This document shows, one piece after another, positions 1 through 7,225 of a DNA stretch of 11,040 nucleotides. The notes beneath the pieces were generated by a model that had not been told where the DNA came from, ran no database searches, and saw only the letters and a list, made by a program, of their open reading frames with translations. The first letter of the stretch is position 1; every line of letters begins with the position of its first letter. Source of the DNA: Methylococcaceae bacterium (GTDB lineage: Bacteria; Pseudomonadota; Gammaproteobacteria; Methylococcales; Methylomonadaceae). The stretch is taken from the NCBI GenBank assembly GCA_947506075.1, contig CANNNN010000060.1, positions 1-11,040 of the forward strand. Reading direction: 5' to 3'. The translations under genes and the position numbers were made by a program.

Positions 1-1719
1 CTCGGCGTCAGTAACACTCCAGGCGACTGAAACCGCACTGGTAAACCAGCCATTAAGTCCCGCCGTGCCGGTCAAGTTAGCTGTGACCAGAGGCGGCGTC
101 TGATCGGCGACCGTAACGCTAAAACTGGCACTGGCGCTATTACCGGCAACATCCATGACCGAACAATTTACCGTCGTCGCACCGATGGCGAAAGTCGTTC
201 CGGAAGCCGGCAAGCAACTGACACCTGCCGCCCGAATGCCAGAGAAAGTATCAACTGCAGTAGGCGTAAAACTAACCACGGCACCGGCTGGACTGGTCGA
301 AGCTTGAGTGATCGGACCCGAAACAGTTAATGTAGGCGCCTGGTTATCGACTTTCAGCACCGGCGTATTCACGGCTGGCGCGGTGCCACCTGTGCTACTC
401 GCCCCACAGGAGAATGACAGTCCGGCTAATGAGGTATTACTGACCAAAGTATCAACACAACCCACTTTGGAGGTAATGGCCGACTCGACATCGGTCACTG
501 TCCAGGCCAGGCTCGGCGGCGTCAGGTACCAACCGGTAACGCCCGGTGCTGCAGGCGTCAACGCAAAGCTGATTTTGGGCGGCGTGGCATCTGCACTCAG
601 ACTCTTCAATAAAAACGCATGACGGTCACCTTTACCAAGCACCGCGCCAGTCGCAACATCTGTCGTAGTTAATATTCCCACGCCGGTGATATAGCGACCG
701 TCCTCACTGATGGCTTGCGCATCCAGCAGCTGCCAGCCCGCACCTGTAACCGGATCTTTCAGGCTGTTCAAGTCTTGCAGACCCAAACCGCTTTGCCACA
801 AGAATGCTTTCTGGGCGGCATTGGCAAGCGTAAAAGAATAACCGACCACTTCGCCGTTACTGCTAATACCCCGTGCTTCGCTAAAGGTGCCCCCCAAGGT
901 ACCCAGATCCTTCATCGCAAGAACCGGGGTTGGTTGCCACAAAAAGGCATGCTGGGTGGCCTCCTGCGACGTAGTCGCGCTGCCTACAACCTCGCCCAGC
1001 GCATTAATGCCATAAGCCGCGCTGTATGTGCCGCCCAACGTTCCCAGGTCTGTTTTATTGCCGTTAGCCCATAAAACCGCACGGGGCGCTTTTTGCCCGT
1101 TTAACGAAGAGAAACCGACAACCTGACCTGTCGCGTTAATCGCAAGGCCCTGGCTGTTGCCGGCATTAAGCGGGTTCAAGGTACCCAAATCCGTTATGGT
1201 CACGCCATCCGCCTGCCAGATGACAGCATGCTCGACGCCACTGACTGCAGTAGACGAAAAGCCGCTTGCCTGTCCGCTGTCATTAAGCGAAAAGGCGCGA
1301 CTATTACCCGAAGCCGTCAGCGCCTTGAGATCTTGAAGTTGAGCCAGCGGCGGCACTGCGCCGGGACTCAAGCGAAAAGCATGATAAGACCCATCGCCCA
1401 AAAGCGTTGCGGAACCGACCAGCATGTCCAGATTATTAATGCCATAAGCCTGACTATGAATGCCGCCGAGCGTATCGAGATCCTGCGGCAAGGTCAGGCT
1501 CCGACCGATGATAGCGTGTTCGGAGGAGTTGGCGGGAAGATGCGAGAAACCGCTGACCAGTCCACTGTTGTTGACCCCCAAGCCCACACTATAAGCGCCG
1601 CCTATACTTCCCAGGTCGATCACCGCATATTGCGGCAGCGCATGGACAACAGAAAAAGGCAGGCAGGTTCCAAGACAAGCCAGCCATAGCGCTTTCTTGT
1701 GTGTTGATTTAATGCTCAT
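1..1719 (-). CDS. HAF-repeat and Ig/HYR-domain secreted protein, partial (C-terminus outside window)
   Basis: The frame is open from ATG at 1719 to base 1, giving 573 codons without a stop; the C-terminus lies beyond the window. Residues 1-27 form a signal peptide (KK, hydrophobic core, VHA-LP). Residues 31-370 hold six to seven HAF-type repeats of about 45-50 residues, each with an LGTLGG-like opening, a GIN..GEVVG centre and a HAFLW end (clear examples at 225-261 and 272-308). Residues 378-460 form an Ig-like module with two Cys (421, 438). Residues 461-539 resemble a HYR module, and from 541 a second copy of the Ig-like module begins (WSVTDAE matches WTVTDVE at 406-412). HAF repeats are common in large exported bacterial proteins of unknown function, so a surface or matrix role is inference. 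It begins 2 bases after the 256-residue gene, with AAGGAA 7 bases before the ATG, which suggests translational coupling. Confidence 0.88.
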   Translation of the reverse strand, partial: MSIKSTHKKALWLACLGTCLPFSVVHALPQYAVIDLGSIGGAYSVGLGVNNSGLVSGFSHLPANSSEHAIIGRSLTLPQDLDTLGGIHSQAYGINNLDMLVGSATLLGDGSYHAFRLSPGAVPPLAQLQDLKALTASGNSRAFSLNDSGQASGFSSTAVSGVEHAVIWQADGVTITDLGTLNPLNAGNSQGLAINATGQVVGFSSLNGQKAPRAVLWANGNKTDLGTLGGTYSAAYGINALGEVVGSATTSQEATQHAFLWQPTPVLAMKDLGTLGGTFSEARGISSNGEVVGYSFTLANAAQKAFLWQSGLGLQDLNSLKDPVTGAGWQLLDAQAISEDGRYITGVGILTTTDVATGAVLGKGDRHAFLLKSLSADATPPKISFALTPAAPGVTGWYLTPPSLAWTVTDVESAITSKVGCVDTLVSNTSLAGLSFSCGASSTGGTAPAVNTPVLKVDNQAPTLTVSGPITQASTSPAGAVVSFTPTAVDTFSGIRAAGVSCLPASGTTFAIGATTVNCSVMDVAGNSASASFSVTVADQTPPLVTANLTGTAGLNGWFTSAVSVAWSVTDAE

Positions 1720-1721
1720 GA

Positions 1722-2492
1722 TTATATTCCTTGGAAAGCGGCCAGAGGCAGAAAAGAGAACTGATCTGCAATCCAGGAGCGTGTTTCCGTGGTCGGATTC
1801 CCCACTTCGCCTGAGGCGATGATCGTGATGTCGGTAAAGCCCGCGCTGTCTTCCACTCCAACAAAAACGGGTACGTCGCCGCTTAGTGTCGTAACTGGAG
1901 TCGTTTGACGATTAACAAAAAACTGCATGCCTTTAATTGACGGCGCCGCTGCCTGTCCTGCATCGACCAGCATGCCGAATTGCGCCACCCGTTGGTTAAA
2001 ATGGACATTCACCACCCGACCGGTCGCATCGCCTGAATTTGCAACGCCAATGGTTCCAACAACAAAATTCGCGCCCTTGCTAGTCAAAATAAGTTTATCT
2101 AATGTCGTGCTTTTTTTAGGAACCGTCCCCACAACAGCCGTTTTGCTGACAGGAAAAGCAGGAATACTGGAAGCGCCATTGTAGGTATACAAATCAGCAT
2201 TGCCAAACTGCATAGCGCCATTACCACAATTGACCGGCGTCTCATTAAGATCGCCAGTTACCCAGCAGGCTGTTAAGGCGGGCAAAATGGGACTCCTCGT
2301 TAATTCAGCTTGCAACAGATTCTGCACCGTTGAAGCGATAACGCCCAACGGGAGGGCTCGGGCTTGTAAGGTAAAAAAGGAATAGGTGGTTGCCCCTGCT
2401 CCCATTGCCGAAATTAACTTTGGTGAGGCCTGGGCCGGCAAACTCAGTCCGGCGCAAACCACTGCCAGACTCAAGCGTTTTAGTTTTTTCAT
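1722..2492 (-). CDS. Secreted beta-rich protein, paralogue B (256 aa)
   Basis: I do not recognise a named family. Residues 1-22 form a signal peptide (KKLKR, hydrophobic core, AQA-S). The mature protein shares three blocks in order with the 254-residue product at 7226-7990: a Cys pair in CWVTGDLNETPVNCG (C76, C89); VHFNQRVAQFGMLVDAGQ..APSI at 163-185; and FVGVEDSAG.TDI...W..DQFSF at 210-247. The pattern of a PVxxFG.D strand, an FVGV strand and a final DxF strand recalls, from memory, a beta-sandwich seen in many exported bacterial proteins, so binding or structural work is likelier than catalysis. No catalytic motif is visible. The start is supported by AGGA 7 bases before ATG. It lies 278 bases 3' of the Sco gene and is tightly coupled to the HAF gene. 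Confidence 0.9.
   Translation of the reverse strand: MKKLKRLSLAVVCAGLSLPAQASPKLISAMGAGATTYSFFTLQARALPLGVIASTVQNLLQAELTRSPILPALTACWVTGDLNETPVNCGNGAMQFGNADLYTYNGASSIPAFPVSKTAVVGTVPKKSTTLDKLILTSKGANFVVGTIGVANSGDATGRVVNVHFNQRVAQFGMLVDAGQAAAPSIKGMQFFVNRQTTPVTTLSGDVPVFVGVEDSAGFTDITIIASGEVGNPTTETRSWIADQFSFLPLAAFQGI
1727..1732 (-). promoter_or_regulatory. Ribosome binding site of the HAF-repeat gene, inside the upstream coding end
   Basis: On the minus strand AAGGAA lies 7 bases before ATG 1719 and overlaps the last sense codons of the 256-residue gene. It fixes the HAF start and makes coupled translation of the pair likely. Confidence 0.6.
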
Positions 2493-2563
2493 GTTAAGAT
2501 CCTGTAATATAAGTGTTTAACTATAATAATCCTAAAAAAACCAGTGGAGCGCGAAGAATCAGT

Positions 2564-2615
2564 TCGCCCTCCCCGTCGAAGCCTGTCACAAGCTTGTCGA
2601 ATGCGTTGGGGGCGA
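2564..2615. repeat. Degenerate inverted repeat in the gap between the Sco and paralogue B genes
   Basis: The arms TCGCCCTCC (2564-2572) and GGGGGCGA (2608-2615) face each other, with TCGAAGC and GCTTGTCGA as partly matching inner arms. The pattern resembles worn copies of a GTTCGCCC...GCTTGTCGA dispersed repeat found in many proteobacteria (memory). The rest of the 278-base gap (2493-2770) holds no ORF and no convincing terminator or promoter. Confidence 0.3.
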
Positions 2616-2770
2616 TTTAGAATGCTCAACTGCTGTCTTTTTAGGTAATGCTTGCACAGGCAAAACATGCCGACCTGAGTCTTGGTGTAGTCTTTATGCT
2701 CGGTTGATATAAGAACTTTAATATGTTCAACTAATTTTTTTAAGATTAAGGAGCAACGGAACTGCTGTTG

Positions 2771-3703
2771 TTAATTTGTTTTGTCGCTGGCTTCAAGATA
2801 GCCAATAAGTTCCTCAACCTCACTCTCTTGAAGACGCAAATTAGGCATCGGAATCTCCTTGTATTTCTTGTACAACTCAAGCGCTATCGGATCTTTGCCT
2901 GTTATCAGCTGATCAGGGTCTTTAATCCACTTTTTCAACCAGGCGCGATCCCGAACACCAACGACACCCTTAAGACCGGGCCCGATACCGTCTTCACTAC
3001 TCACGCTATGACACGCTTCACACTTGGAACGAAATACTTTCTCACCGTTCGATTCGGCGGGTGGCCTAGAATCGACTGCTACCGTGTTTCTGGCAACATG
3101 TTTGGATTGTAATCGCGTGCTCAAAACCCTAACCAGTGACTGGGTTTCTTCAAAGGGCGAACGCTTAATCCACTGCCCGGCCTTCTCATTGCCCATTAAA
3201 ATACTAATGCCATGTTCACTCAGTGATTGCTCAGCCTTGCCATCTTGCCGGTACATGCCCAGCTTTTGGCGCAACATAGTGACATCTTCAGGCTTACCGG
3301 TTAAAAACTTCCAGCCCGGCCAGACATGAAATTTTGCAGCATAATCTTTTAACTCCTGAGCATTATCCCGATCACCATCGATACTGATCGTATAAAAAAA
3401 TACATCCCTTCCCATCAGCTCACCCAATGCCTTTTGAACCTTGCGCAGAGCGGCAGTTTCGAGAGGACAGCTGTCCACACACCGGGTATAAATAAAATTA
3501 ACGGCAAACACCTTATTCTTGATCAGATCGTCATAAAAAAGAACTTTTTTGCCATCTTGATCGACCAGCTCAATATTCGGGAAATAGTTGGCTCCCCAGG
3601 CAGAAGCCTTGGGGGCAGCGCAGACTTGACCACTCCCAAGCGTCAATATGACCCCCATAAAGAGCAGTCCTTTTAAGCAATTAATGATGCCCTGTGTTTT
3701 CAT
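2771..3703 (-). CDS. Exported Sco/SenC copper chaperone fused to cytochrome c (310 aa)
   Basis: Residues 1-29 form a signal peptide (VCA-A). Residues about 38-196 form a Sco1/SenC thioredoxin-like domain: the copper-binding CxxxC is C75-VDS-C79 and the family His is H164 in LSEHG. Sco proteins carry copper to the CuA site of cytochrome oxidase or act as thiol reductants in the periplasm. After a linker (about 197-216), residues 217-306 form a class I cytochrome c: CEACH at 228-232 binds haem, and M286 in IPMPN is the probable distal ligand. Length fits the sum of the two domains. No cytochrome oxidase gene is visible; the gene immediately upstream in the transcription direction encodes a multicopper oxidase, so copper delivery to that enzyme or electron transfer from it is inferred. 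An AGGAAA lies about 8 bases before the ATG. The oxidase gene ends 443 bases upstream, so a separate transcript is possible. Confidence 0.95.
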   Translation of the reverse strand: MKTQGIINCLKGLLFMGVILTLGSGQVCAAPKASAWGANYFPNIELVDQDGKKVLFYDDLIKNKVFAVNFIYTRCVDSCPLETAALRKVQKALGELMGRDVFFYTISIDGDRDNAQELKDYAAKFHVWPGWKFLTGKPEDVTMLRQKLGMYRQDGKAEQSLSEHGISILMGNEKAGQWIKRSPFEETQSLVRVLSTRLQSKHVARNTVAVDSRPPAESNGEKVFRSKCEACHSVSSEDGIGPGLKGVVGVRDRAWLKKWIKDPDQLITGKDPIALELYKKYKEIPMPNLRLQESEVEELIGYLEASDKTN

Positions 3704-3747
3704 TCTTACAATTTCCTGTTATTCAACTTTATAGGGGATAGTAAATA

Positions 3748-3793
3748 TTAAAAAGGTCAGGCTGACGTATATTTGGCAACCTGTCCTTTTTAA
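3748..3793 (-). terminator. Hairpin with A/T-run flanks upstream of the Sco-cytochrome gene
   Basis: Arms 3748-3761 and 3780-3793 are complementary over 14 positions with one mismatch, around an 18-base loop. In minus-strand RNA the right arm ends in a U-run followed by AU-rich sequence, as in an intrinsic terminator. The U-run is paired and the loop is long, so this could instead be a leader hairpin of the Sco gene, whose ATG is 45 bases on. Confidence 0.35.
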
Positions 3794-3815
3794 AACTTTA
3801 AACTTATTCAATTCG

Positions 3816-3837
3816 AATATTGGGTTAACGATAAAGC
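3816..3837. repeat. 22-base exact direct repeat, copy 1
   Basis: Identical to 4105-4126, 289 bases away. The core is TTGGGTTAACGATAAAGC. In this copy the matching right arm of the palindrome is missing, so it looks like half of the intact hairpin at 4109-4137. Confidence 0.7.
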
Positions 3838-3861
3838 CATTACTCCGGTTCTTTGAGTAGA

Positions 3862-3890
3862 TCGGGCTGCCACGCTTTTCGGCAACCCGA
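3862..3890 (-). repeat. Hairpin of the GGGTTGCC family
   Basis: Arms 3862-3871 and 3881-3890 surround a 9-base loop. Read as minus-strand RNA all ten positions pair, one as a G-U wobble; the plus-strand RNA would have a C-A mismatch. It resembles the hairpin at 7168-7195 in stem and in the oligo-A loop on the minus strand. Confidence 0.5.
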
Positions 3891-3950
3891 CTGTTCAACC
3901 ATATTGCTTTCTATAGAGTCCGAAGTTGATAATGCGACAACAGTCCATGC

Positions 3951-3992
3951 TGCTGGAGTGCAGGCTTCGCAGGCAAAGCCTGCACTCCAGCA
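3951..3992. repeat. Perfect 17-bp inverted repeat (REP/MITE-like element)
   Basis: TGCTGGAGTGCAGGCTT at 3951-3967 is exactly complementary to 3976-3992, with an 8-base loop CGCAGGCA. A perfect GC-rich 17-bp stem outside any gene is typical of dispersed palindromic repeats. No transposase ORF is nearby, so it would be non-autonomous. Confidence 0.75.
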
Positions 3993-4025
3993 TGCCAAGG
4001 ATTAAATTTTCGTAATCATTCACTT

Positions 4026-4044
4026 CCCTCTTTGAAAAAGAGGG
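4026..4044. repeat. Short hairpin CCCTCTTT-GAA-AAAGAGGG
   Basis: This is a perfect 8-bp stem with a 3-base loop. It resembles a CCCTCTTT...AAAGAGGG palindrome that is dispersed in several bacterial genomes (memory). It could contribute to termination, but no U-run follows. Confidence 0.5.
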
Positions 4045-4104
4045 GGACTGAATAATTACAAATTTTTTAGCTGTCATGTTGCTTACTCAATTAAGAGCTC
4101 TATA

Positions 4105-4126
4105 AATATTGGGTTAACGATAAAGC
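4105..4126. repeat. 22-base exact direct repeat, copy 2
   Basis: Identical to 3816-3837 and overlapping the left arm of the hairpin at 4109-4137. Confidence 0.7.
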
Positions 4127-4137
4127 GGTTAACCCAA
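4109..4137 (-). terminator. Hairpin 10 bases 3' of the multicopper oxidase stop
   Basis: TTGGGTTAAC at 4109-4118 pairs perfectly with GTTAACCCAA at 4128-4137 across a 9-base loop. In minus-strand RNA it lies just after the oxidase stop and is followed by AU-rich sequence, so it may stop or protect that transcript. The flanking AACCCAACCTAC also fits a widespread proteobacterial repeat (memory); the two readings are compatible. Confidence 0.5.
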
Positions 4138-4146
4138 CCTACCCGA

Positions 4147-6972
4147 CTAAGGTGCAGGCGCAGAAGTTACCGGCACATACGTAGCTTTTATGCCAAATTT
4201 GGCTGGCAAAATAAACTGCTTGGCTTGTGTAGTGCTAGTACTACCCGTATCCGCGGTTTGATGCTTAAAGGTAGTTCCATAACGGACATCATCGTATTCA
4301 ACGCCACTCCACTCCGGATAAGGTGTACGCACCGGTTTAAGATGATCAGCGGTTTCAACATCCCAACGCAACAACATGGCATGGTCTTCGTGCTGGGTAT
4401 TGTGACAATGCTCAACATAAGTACCGGTGTAATCACGTATGCGGATTGCTACATCTACTTGCTTGGAAGAGTTTATCTCCGGCCCGATCCGGTACATATC
4501 CTTACGACCCAGAGCTTCCCAGGCTGGTGGCGCCACACCGTCGCGAGCGATGATCTGGCCTTCCTCAAAATGGATATGGGCAGGATGCGACCAACCGGCA
4601 GAGTTATTCACCAGATGCCAAATCTCGACTGAATTCTTGACAGGTGCCGCTGAAATCCGGTCAATTTTGGCAGTAAGACCGCCGCCGATGCCATCGGTTT
4701 CAATAGTCCAGGGCGCGCCATCGGTAATCGCATCAGGTTTCTTGCCATAGATAAAGGTACGATGCTTGGCCGCTTTCAGCTCCGCTTGAGTAAAGGTCGG
4801 CAGCGGCTGCATGACAGTCTTGCCCACTACATAGTTGGCAGGATTCATACTCTTGTCGGTTTGCCCGGCAGGCAAAGGACGCAAACGGAATTCCATGAAC
4901 TTGCCAATCGCCAGGTCAGTACCGTTATAAGCGGTCTTGGTTGCATTAGTGAAGGCATTATAGGCATCAGCCAGCGCAATCGGCTTCACCTGCGGACCTG
5001 CTCCGGTTACATGCTCCATCAGGTTGACCAGATATACTTTTCTGACACCTGCAGCATAGAGCGGTGCAAAGTCGATGATAATGTCATCGCGTTCGGCGAT
5101 AGACTGGGTCGGCAAACCTTGACCGGCTGCGGTGTTGGGAAAGGCCACAGAATGCTGGAGCAGGTTGCCATCATTGGCAATCATGTGCAACGGTACTTGC
5201 GTAACCACTTTAGTTGTTGGATGAACATAAGCCACTGCAATCTTAAAGTAGCGGGACACACTACCATTAAGAATACGCACCCGGTAACGGCGTGCACGCA
5301 CGTCTACAAAGGGCTTGTATACCCAATTCACTGTCATCACGTCACCGAGGAAACCATCGGTATACAGCGGATTAAAGTACAACTGACCGCTCGCATCGAA
5401 GGCCTTGTCACCCACCACCAAATTAAGGTCATAATCACGGTTACCCCATTCCTTTGCAGTACCACTGGGGAACTTCAGATTGACACCGTCAGTAATTTCC
5501 TCGTTACCGCGATCGATGGCACTGTAGTAGTTCATCGCCGCCGCGTTACCTTTATAAACGTTTTGCGCGGTGTAATCGAGCATGTGATCGTGGAACCAGT
5601 GGCTACTCATCACTTCGCGGTAGTCACCGGGAACATAGGCAGTACCACTCGTAATCTTGGTGACCGGGTCGGTGTTAAAAACACAAGGGAATACGCCAAC
5701 ACTGGTCTCGCCAGCCGAACACGGTGTAGCAGCCCGCTTGTCGGTCGCGCCCGTATTGATAGTGTCATGACCTGCCAGGGTCATCGGCCAACGATAGTCA
5801 TAGAACTGGCCCGGATAGAAATAGGCACCGGCGAAACCGTCGCTTTCTGCCGGATTATGGCCATTATGCTCGTGGGTACTGATAGTATGGGTACCGAAAC
5901 CGTTGTTTTGATTAATATCAATGGGCAGGGCGTTATGGTGACGAAACAGAATGGTTTCACCGTAGCGCGCCATCAATAGCTTGGGCGGTAAGGTACCGTC
6001 AAAAGTCCATACCGAGTTTTTGTCCTGAACGGGCATGGCCGCATTTAAAGGATCAATTTTGGTATCAATGCCTTTGCTTGTACCTTCAAAGGCTTTGATG
6101 TATGAAACCTTTACGTCATCTGCTACCAGCAATTTATTTGCGGCAATTGCTGCAGCAGTTGTTCCTACTGGCATCTGTAGAGTGCCACCGAGCGCGTAAG
6201 GCGAAGTGACGGTGTTGTGGTAAAGACCAGCTGGGCCAAATTCGGTAAACTTGGTTAAAGGCAGGCCATTTGCGTCCTTACCATAACCATGTAACTGAAG
6301 TTTGTCGCGCGCACCACCGGAGGTACGAACGCCAGCCTGAACAGACTGAAAAAACTTTTTCGGCTGAAACTCCAGGCCGCCGGTTTTTGCGTTTTTGTCA
6401 TTCCAGCGTTGATGCTTAAAATCACCATCACCGGGACGACCATCCATCGGCATTTCGAGATTGCCATAAGTTGGGTCACAGGTTTGAACATCTGATTTCC
6501 AGGCATTGGTATAGGTAAACTTGCCATCAACATCGCGACCGGTCAAAGCATATTCAGCGGGCAGCGGATACATCTGTTTGATTTTGATAATCTCATCAAG
6601 ACTACTACCATTGGCTTCGGGATTACCGCCACAGTCGACTTCTCCGGTTGCCGGATCAACGGGGCGAGGCAGCGTCGCTTTAGTTGAATCTTCTACACCG
6701 TCGTAATTCTGCAAACCAAACTCTTCGAACTGCAAAAGGCGCGCGGCAAAAGGCTTGGAGCCAAACAAAGGACTGGGTGTTTCAAGTCCGGAGGGCACCG
6801 TCAATACGGCCGCCTCTGCAGGAGCCACCGCGCCCAAATAACCTGACAATAAAACAATTGTCACACCCAAGGTTGAAGCGAGTTTAAACTCGCCCTGCCG
6901 GTCATGCTCAATCAGCTCTGCGGTATTTTTTACGCCAATCCGCAGATCTTTGTAATTATTTATTTTTTTCAT
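4147..6972 (-). CDS. Exported multicopper oxidase (941 aa)
   Basis: Multicopper oxidases couple one-electron oxidation of a substrate at a type 1 copper to reduction of O2 to water at a trinuclear cluster. All four copper motifs are present: HEH (367-369), HWFHDH (458-463), HPAHIH (796-801) and HCHNTQHEDHAM (855-866). By family rules H796, C856, H861 and the axial M866 bind type 1 copper, and the other motif histidines bind types 2 and 3. Residues 546-577, with VRARRYRVRILNGS, match the second cupredoxin domain of CotA/bilirubin-oxidase-like enzymes. The export signal has a long polar start (1-30), a hydrophobic core and AEA-A near 55. The first motif lies about 250 residues further in than in a typical laccase, so residues 60-320 are an unusual extension. 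The Ser/Thr-rich stretch at 907-917 is probably a linker. AGGA lies 6 bases before the ATG. The substrate is unknown. It precedes the Sco-cytochrome gene. Confidence 0.96.
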   Translation of the reverse strand: MKKINNYKDLRIGVKNTAELIEHDRQGEFKLASTLGVTIVLLSGYLGAVAPAEAAVLTVPSGLETPSPLFGSKPFAARLLQFEEFGLQNYDGVEDSTKATLPRPVDPATGEVDCGGNPEANGSSLDEIIKIKQMYPLPAEYALTGRDVDGKFTYTNAWKSDVQTCDPTYGNLEMPMDGRPGDGDFKHQRWNDKNAKTGGLEFQPKKFFQSVQAGVRTSGGARDKLQLHGYGKDANGLPLTKFTEFGPAGLYHNTVTSPYALGGTLQMPVGTTAAAIAANKLLVADDVKVSYIKAFEGTSKGIDTKIDPLNAAMPVQDKNSVWTFDGTLPPKLLMARYGETILFRHHNALPIDINQNNGFGTHTISTHEHNGHNPAESDGFAGAYFYPGQFYDYRWPMTLAGHDTINTGATDKRAATPCSAGETSVGVFPCVFNTDPVTKITSGTAYVPGDYREVMSSHWFHDHMLDYTAQNVYKGNAAAMNYYSAIDRGNEEITDGVNLKFPSGTAKEWGNRDYDLNLVVGDKAFDASGQLYFNPLYTDGFLGDVMTVNWVYKPFVDVRARRYRVRILNGSVSRYFKIAVAYVHPTTKVVTQVPLHMIANDGNLLQHSVAFPNTAAGQGLPTQSIAERDDIIIDFAPLYAAGVRKVYLVNLMEHVTGAGPQVKPIALADAYNAFTNATKTAYNGTDLAIGKFMEFRLRPLPAGQTDKSMNPANYVVGKTVMQPLPTFTQAELKAAKHRTFIYGKKPDAITDGAPWTIETDGIGGGLTAKIDRISAAPVKNSVEIWHLVNNSAGWSHPAHIHFEEGQIIARDGVAPPAWEALGRKDMYRIGPEINSSKQVDVAIRIRDYTGTYVEHCHNTQHEDHAMLLRWDVETADHLKPVRTPYPEWSGVEYDDVRYGTTFKHQTADTGSTSTTQAKQFILPAKFGIKATYVPVTSAPAP

Positions 6973-6989
6973 AAAAAATCCTAATTCAC

Positions 6990-6998
6990 TTATATAGA
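6990..6998 (-). promoter_or_regulatory. TATA-like element before the oxidase gene, possible -10 box
   Basis: Minus-strand TCTATATAA lies about 18 bases before the ATG. The same nonamer occurs at 10658-10666 upstream of the 783-residue gene, in both cases after a T-run. No convincing -35 box is visible, and the resulting leader would be very short. Confidence 0.25.
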
Positions 6999-7167
6999 TT
7001 ATGTCTAAAAAACCGATGTATTTATTTATCTCGCGCTTCAGAAAAAACTCCTAACCCTTTGAACTATTATTTTTCTTTAGGGAATTTACGATTAGAAATC
7101 TGAAAGACCAAGAATCTTTTTTCAAGCCCAAGTAACACTAGTAACTCTAACTAAAAAGCACTGTTAA

Positions 7168-7195
7168 TTGGGTTGCCGGTCTTTTGGCAACCCAA
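7168..7195 (-). terminator. Hairpin 3' of the 254-residue gene
   Basis: TTGGGTTGCC at 7168-7177 pairs perfectly with GGCAACCCAA at 7186-7195; the loop is 8 bases. It lies 30 bases past the stop of the 254-residue gene, and in minus-strand RNA a CUUUUUAG tract follows about 10 bases later. It belongs to the same sequence family as 3862-3890. The remainder of the 253-base gap (6973-7225) is AT-rich and holds no ORF I can support. Confidence 0.55.
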
Positions 7196-7225
7196 CAATT
7201 TAGACGCTTTTAGCTAAAAAATGAC

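Larger units (their letters stand above)
3704..4146. repeat. Gene-free repeat island between the oxidase and Sco genes
   Basis: This 443-base gap contains no credible gene but at least five palindromic elements (3748-3793, 3862-3890, 3951-3992, 4026-4044, 4109-4137) and a 22-base exact direct repeat (3816-3837 and 4105-4126). The mix of unrelated stems suggests repeated insertion or duplication of small non-autonomous repeats here. Confidence 0.6.

Noticed and set aside
1228..1689. A 153-codon plus-strand open frame, and a similar one at 715-1074
   Set aside because: Both are antisense to the HAF-repeat region, where the minus strand shows clear protein repeats.
2493..2770. Terminator 3' of the Sco-cytochrome gene
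   Set aside because: There is a T-run near 2730-2745, but only weak 4-5 bp stems lie next to it.
3895..4077. A 60-codon minus-strand frame in the oxidase-Sco gap
   Set aside because: It runs through the 17-bp palindrome and other repeats and has no convincing ribosome site or family resemblance.
3816..4126. Insertion sequence bounded by the 22-base direct repeats
   Set aside because: The enclosed 289 bases encode no transposase and contain several unrelated palindromes. The direct repeat overlaps a hairpin arm, so duplicated repeat units explain it better.
3704..4146. CRISPR array
   Set aside because: There is one pair of direct repeats at a 289-base distance, no regular spacing and no cas gene in the window.
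4762..5979. A 405-codon plus-strand open frame
   Set aside because: It lies wholly antisense to the multicopper oxidase, whose copper motifs and signal peptide are unmistakable. The frame has no recognisable domain and is a by-product of codon use on the other strand.
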